DNA from: Gordionus sp. m RMFG-2023
Lineage: Eukaryota > Nematomorpha > Gordioida > Chordodea > Parachordodidae
Direction: 5' to 3'
Assembly: GCF_954871325.1 (NCBI RefSeq)
Contig: NC_088775.1
Location: 35,813,561-35,877,560 of the forward strand
DNA: 64,000 nucleotides
The translations under genes were made by a program, and so were the position numbers. Shown piece after piece: positions 62,545-64,000 of the stretch. The notes beneath the pieces are model-generated. The model was not told the DNA's origin. It ran no database searches and saw only the letters and a list, made by a program, of their open reading frames with translations. Position 1 is the first letter of the stretch; each line of letters opens with the position of its first letter.

Positions 62545-63583
62545 CTAACATCTTAAGTTTAATTTTAAATTTTTATATCATTGAACACAGAATTAAATTT
62601 CCTATCTAAATATGCTTTGATGTAATTTTTTACGTTATCGGTTCAAAAAATAAATTTTAAAAATTTTTTTGTGGTAAAAACGTTGGAAGGGAAAAGGCTA
62701 ACATCTTATATGCAATTTTGAATATTTTTATATCATTCTATACAGAATTAAATTTCCTATCCAATTATGCTTAGATGTATTTTTTTACGTTTCCGGTTCA
62801 AAAAATAACATTTTTGTCGCGAAAATGTTCGAAGGGAAAACGCTAACATCTTAAGTTTAATTTTATAAATTTTTATATCATTGAACTCAGAATTAAATTT
62901 CCTATCCAATTATGCTTAGATGTATTTTTTTACGTTTCCGGTTCAAAAAATAACATTTTTGTCGCGAAAACGTTCGAAGGCAAAAGGCTAACATCTTAAG
63001 TTTAATTTTAAATTTTTATATCATTGAACACAGAATTAAATTTCCTATCTAAATATGCTTTGATGTAATTTTTTACGTTATCGGTTCAAAAAATAAATTT
63101 TAAAAATTTTTTTGTGGTAAAAACGTTGGAAGGGAAAAGGCTAACATCTTATATGCAATTTTGAATATTTTTATATCATTCTATACAGAATTAAATTTCC
63201 TATCCAATTATGCTTAGATGTATTTTTTTACGTTTCCGGTTCAAAAAATAACATTTTTGTCGCGAAAACGTTCGAAGGCAAAAGGCTAACATCTTAAGTT
63301 TAATTTTAAATTTTTATATCATTGAACACAGAATTAAATTTCCTATCTAAATATGCTTTGATGTAATTTTTTACGTTATCGGTTCAAAAAATAAATTTTA
63401 AAAATTTTTTTGTGGTAAAAACGTTGGAAGGGAAAAGGCTAACATCTTATATGCAATTTTGAATATTTTTATATCATTCTATACAGAATTAAATTTCCTA
63501 TCCAATTATGCTTAGATGTATTTTTTTACGTTTCCGGTTCAAAAAATAACATTTTTGTCGCGAAAATGTTCGAAGGGAAAAGG
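62545..63583. repeat. 298-bp dimers with GGCAAAAGG junctions
   Basis: Monomers start at 62545 (153), 62698, 62843, 62988 (153), 63141, 63286 (153) and 63439. Dimers 62988-63285 and 63286-63583 are adjacent repeats of 298 bp. A related pair, 62545-62842, precedes them and is separated by one extra monomer. All share a 2-bp loss (AAGTTTAATTTTAAATTT in place of ...TTTTATAAATTT) relative to the 155-bp relatives at 8839 and 11543, plus the CTATACAG marker. Confidence 0.88.
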
Positions 63584-64000
63584 CTAACATCTTTAGTTTA
63601 ATTTTTTAAATTTTTATATCATTGAACTCAGAATTAAATTTCCTATCTAAATATGCTTTGATGTAATTTTTTACGTAACCGGTTCAAAAAATAATATTTT
63701 TGTCGCGAAAATGTTCGAAGGGAAAAGGCTAACATCTTGAACGCAATTTTAAGGATTTTTATATCATTGAACTCAGAATTAAATTTACTATCCAATTATG
63801 CTTAGATGTATTTTTTTACGTTTCCGGTTCAAAAAATAATATTTTTGTCGCGAAAATGTTCGAAGGGAAAAGGCTAACATCTTAAATATAATTTTAAAAA
63901 TTTTTATATCATTGAACTCAGAATTAAATTTCCTATCCAATTATGCTTAGATGTATTTTTTTACGTTTCCGGTTCAAAAAATAACATTTTTGTCGCGAAA
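63584..64000. repeat. Terminal monomers, cut by the window edge
   Basis: Starts are 63584, 63729 and 63874; the last is incomplete (127 bp). The first is a hybrid: its front half is the CTAAATATGCTTTGATG subfamily and its back half an ordinary GTAACCGGTTC monomer, making it 145 rather than 153 bp. The array clearly continues beyond the window. Confidence 0.88.

Larger units (their letters stand above)
1..64000. repeat. Satellite DNA array, ~145-bp AT-rich monomer, spans whole window
   Basis: Every stretch of the window is a copy of one monomer family, all in the same orientation. Phased at the CTAACATCT box there are about 468 copies, mostly 144-146 bp. In a typical copy, positions 1-10 are the near-invariant box. 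Positions 11-30 are the most variable part and define subtypes (GAACGC, TATATGC, AAATTTAA, AAGTTTAA, AAACGC, AAATGGAA, TAGTTTAA). Positions 35-80 are strongly conserved (TATCATT, CAGAATTAAATTT, CCAATTATGCTTAGATG). A T7 run lies at 83-89, CGTTTCCGGTTC at 91-102, A6 at 103-108, T5 at 114-118, GTCGC at 119-123, and a purine-rich tail (CGAAGGGAAAAGG) ends the unit. A unit of 145 bases is not a multiple of three, so the reading frame shifts at each monomer and the array is non-coding. No element interrupts it. Centromeric or pericentromeric location is inferred, not shown. Confidence 0.98.

Noticed and set aside
1-64000. Hammerhead ribozyme, known from some animal satellites
   Set aside because: I found no CTGATGA core motif paired with GAAA on either strand of the consensus, so the required catalytic core is absent.
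1-64000. Helitron-type ends (CTAA close to the monomer junction, followed by TC)
   Set aside because: CTAA and TC are separated by CA in every unit, no stable hairpin lies just before CTAA, and no Rep/helicase sequence exists. Tandem spread is explained by unequal exchange.
1-64000. CRISPR array
   Set aside because: Repeats have no unique spacers of constant length. The variable parts are themselves repeated, the unit is 145 bp, and no cas gene is present.
1-64000. Telomeric or subtelomeric repeats
   Set aside because: No runs of TTAGG, TTAGGG, TTTAGGG or similar short telomere units occur on either strand.
1-64000. Transposable elements or virus-like insertions breaking the array
   Set aside because: Phasing every monomer leaves no unexplained interval longer than a few bases. 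All length changes are accounted for by the 60-, 139- and 152-155-bp variants and 1- to 4-bp indels.
1-64000. Inverted monomers or a strand switch marking an array centre
   Set aside because: The CTAACATCT box, or its one-base variants such as GTAACATCT, occurs only on the plus strand throughout.

Overview
The whole 64 kb window is one uninterrupted, AT-rich satellite DNA array. I find no protein gene, RNA gene, transposon, CRISPR array or unique-sequence island on either strand. The basic monomer is about 145 bp (a consensus-like copy has 43 G/C of 145, about 30% GC). Monomers run head to tail in a single orientation from base 1 to base 64000. Phasing each monomer at its CTAACATCT box gives about 468 monomers: mostly 144-146 bp, a minority of 152-155 bp belonging to a diverged subfamily, and 51 internally deleted 60-bp copies. 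Array length, absence of genes, monomer size and higher-order structure all point to eukaryotic (peri)centromeric or other heterochromatin read through by long-read assembly. The species cannot be named from this sequence. CpG is not depleted in the monomer, which fits a genome with little CpG methylation, such as many insects, but this is weak evidence.

The interest lies in the layering of higher-order repeats (HORs). Bases 1-20684 hold a family of about 4 kb (A): a 30-monomer copy at 1-4126, a partial copy from 4127, a 29-monomer copy at 12876-16857 and a partial copy at 16858-19601. A1 matches A3 at an offset of 12875, and A2 matches A4 at 12731. This suggests a tandem duplication of about 12.7 kb whose second copy is about 6592-19322. 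Between them, 6581-12875 is a rearranged stretch with a 2704-bp repeat and a 444-bp trimer doublet. Bases 20685-32536 hold four copies of a 21-monomer HOR (B; 2814, 3406, 2818 and 2814 bp). Bases 32537-39761 are a mosaic. From 39762 a 19-monomer precursor leads into a 16-monomer, 2158-bp HOR (C).

The largest event is a tandem duplication of 14355 bp. Bases 30516-44870 are repeated at 44871-59225 with every rare variant I checked in the same place. C copies resume after it (58433-60590), followed by three 290-bp dimers (60737-61606), a replay of the module seen left of B (61317-62254 resembles 19747-20684), and 298-bp dimers near the right edge (62545-63583).

Together this is a detailed fossil record of unequal crossover and conversion at scales from 4 bp to 14 kb. 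Any function (kinetochore or heterochromatin protein binding, curved DNA, satellite transcription) is inference. I found no new biochemical system encoded here. Coordinates, periods and monomer counts come from hand-phasing the sequence; identities between copies come from spot checks of marker variants, not full alignment.
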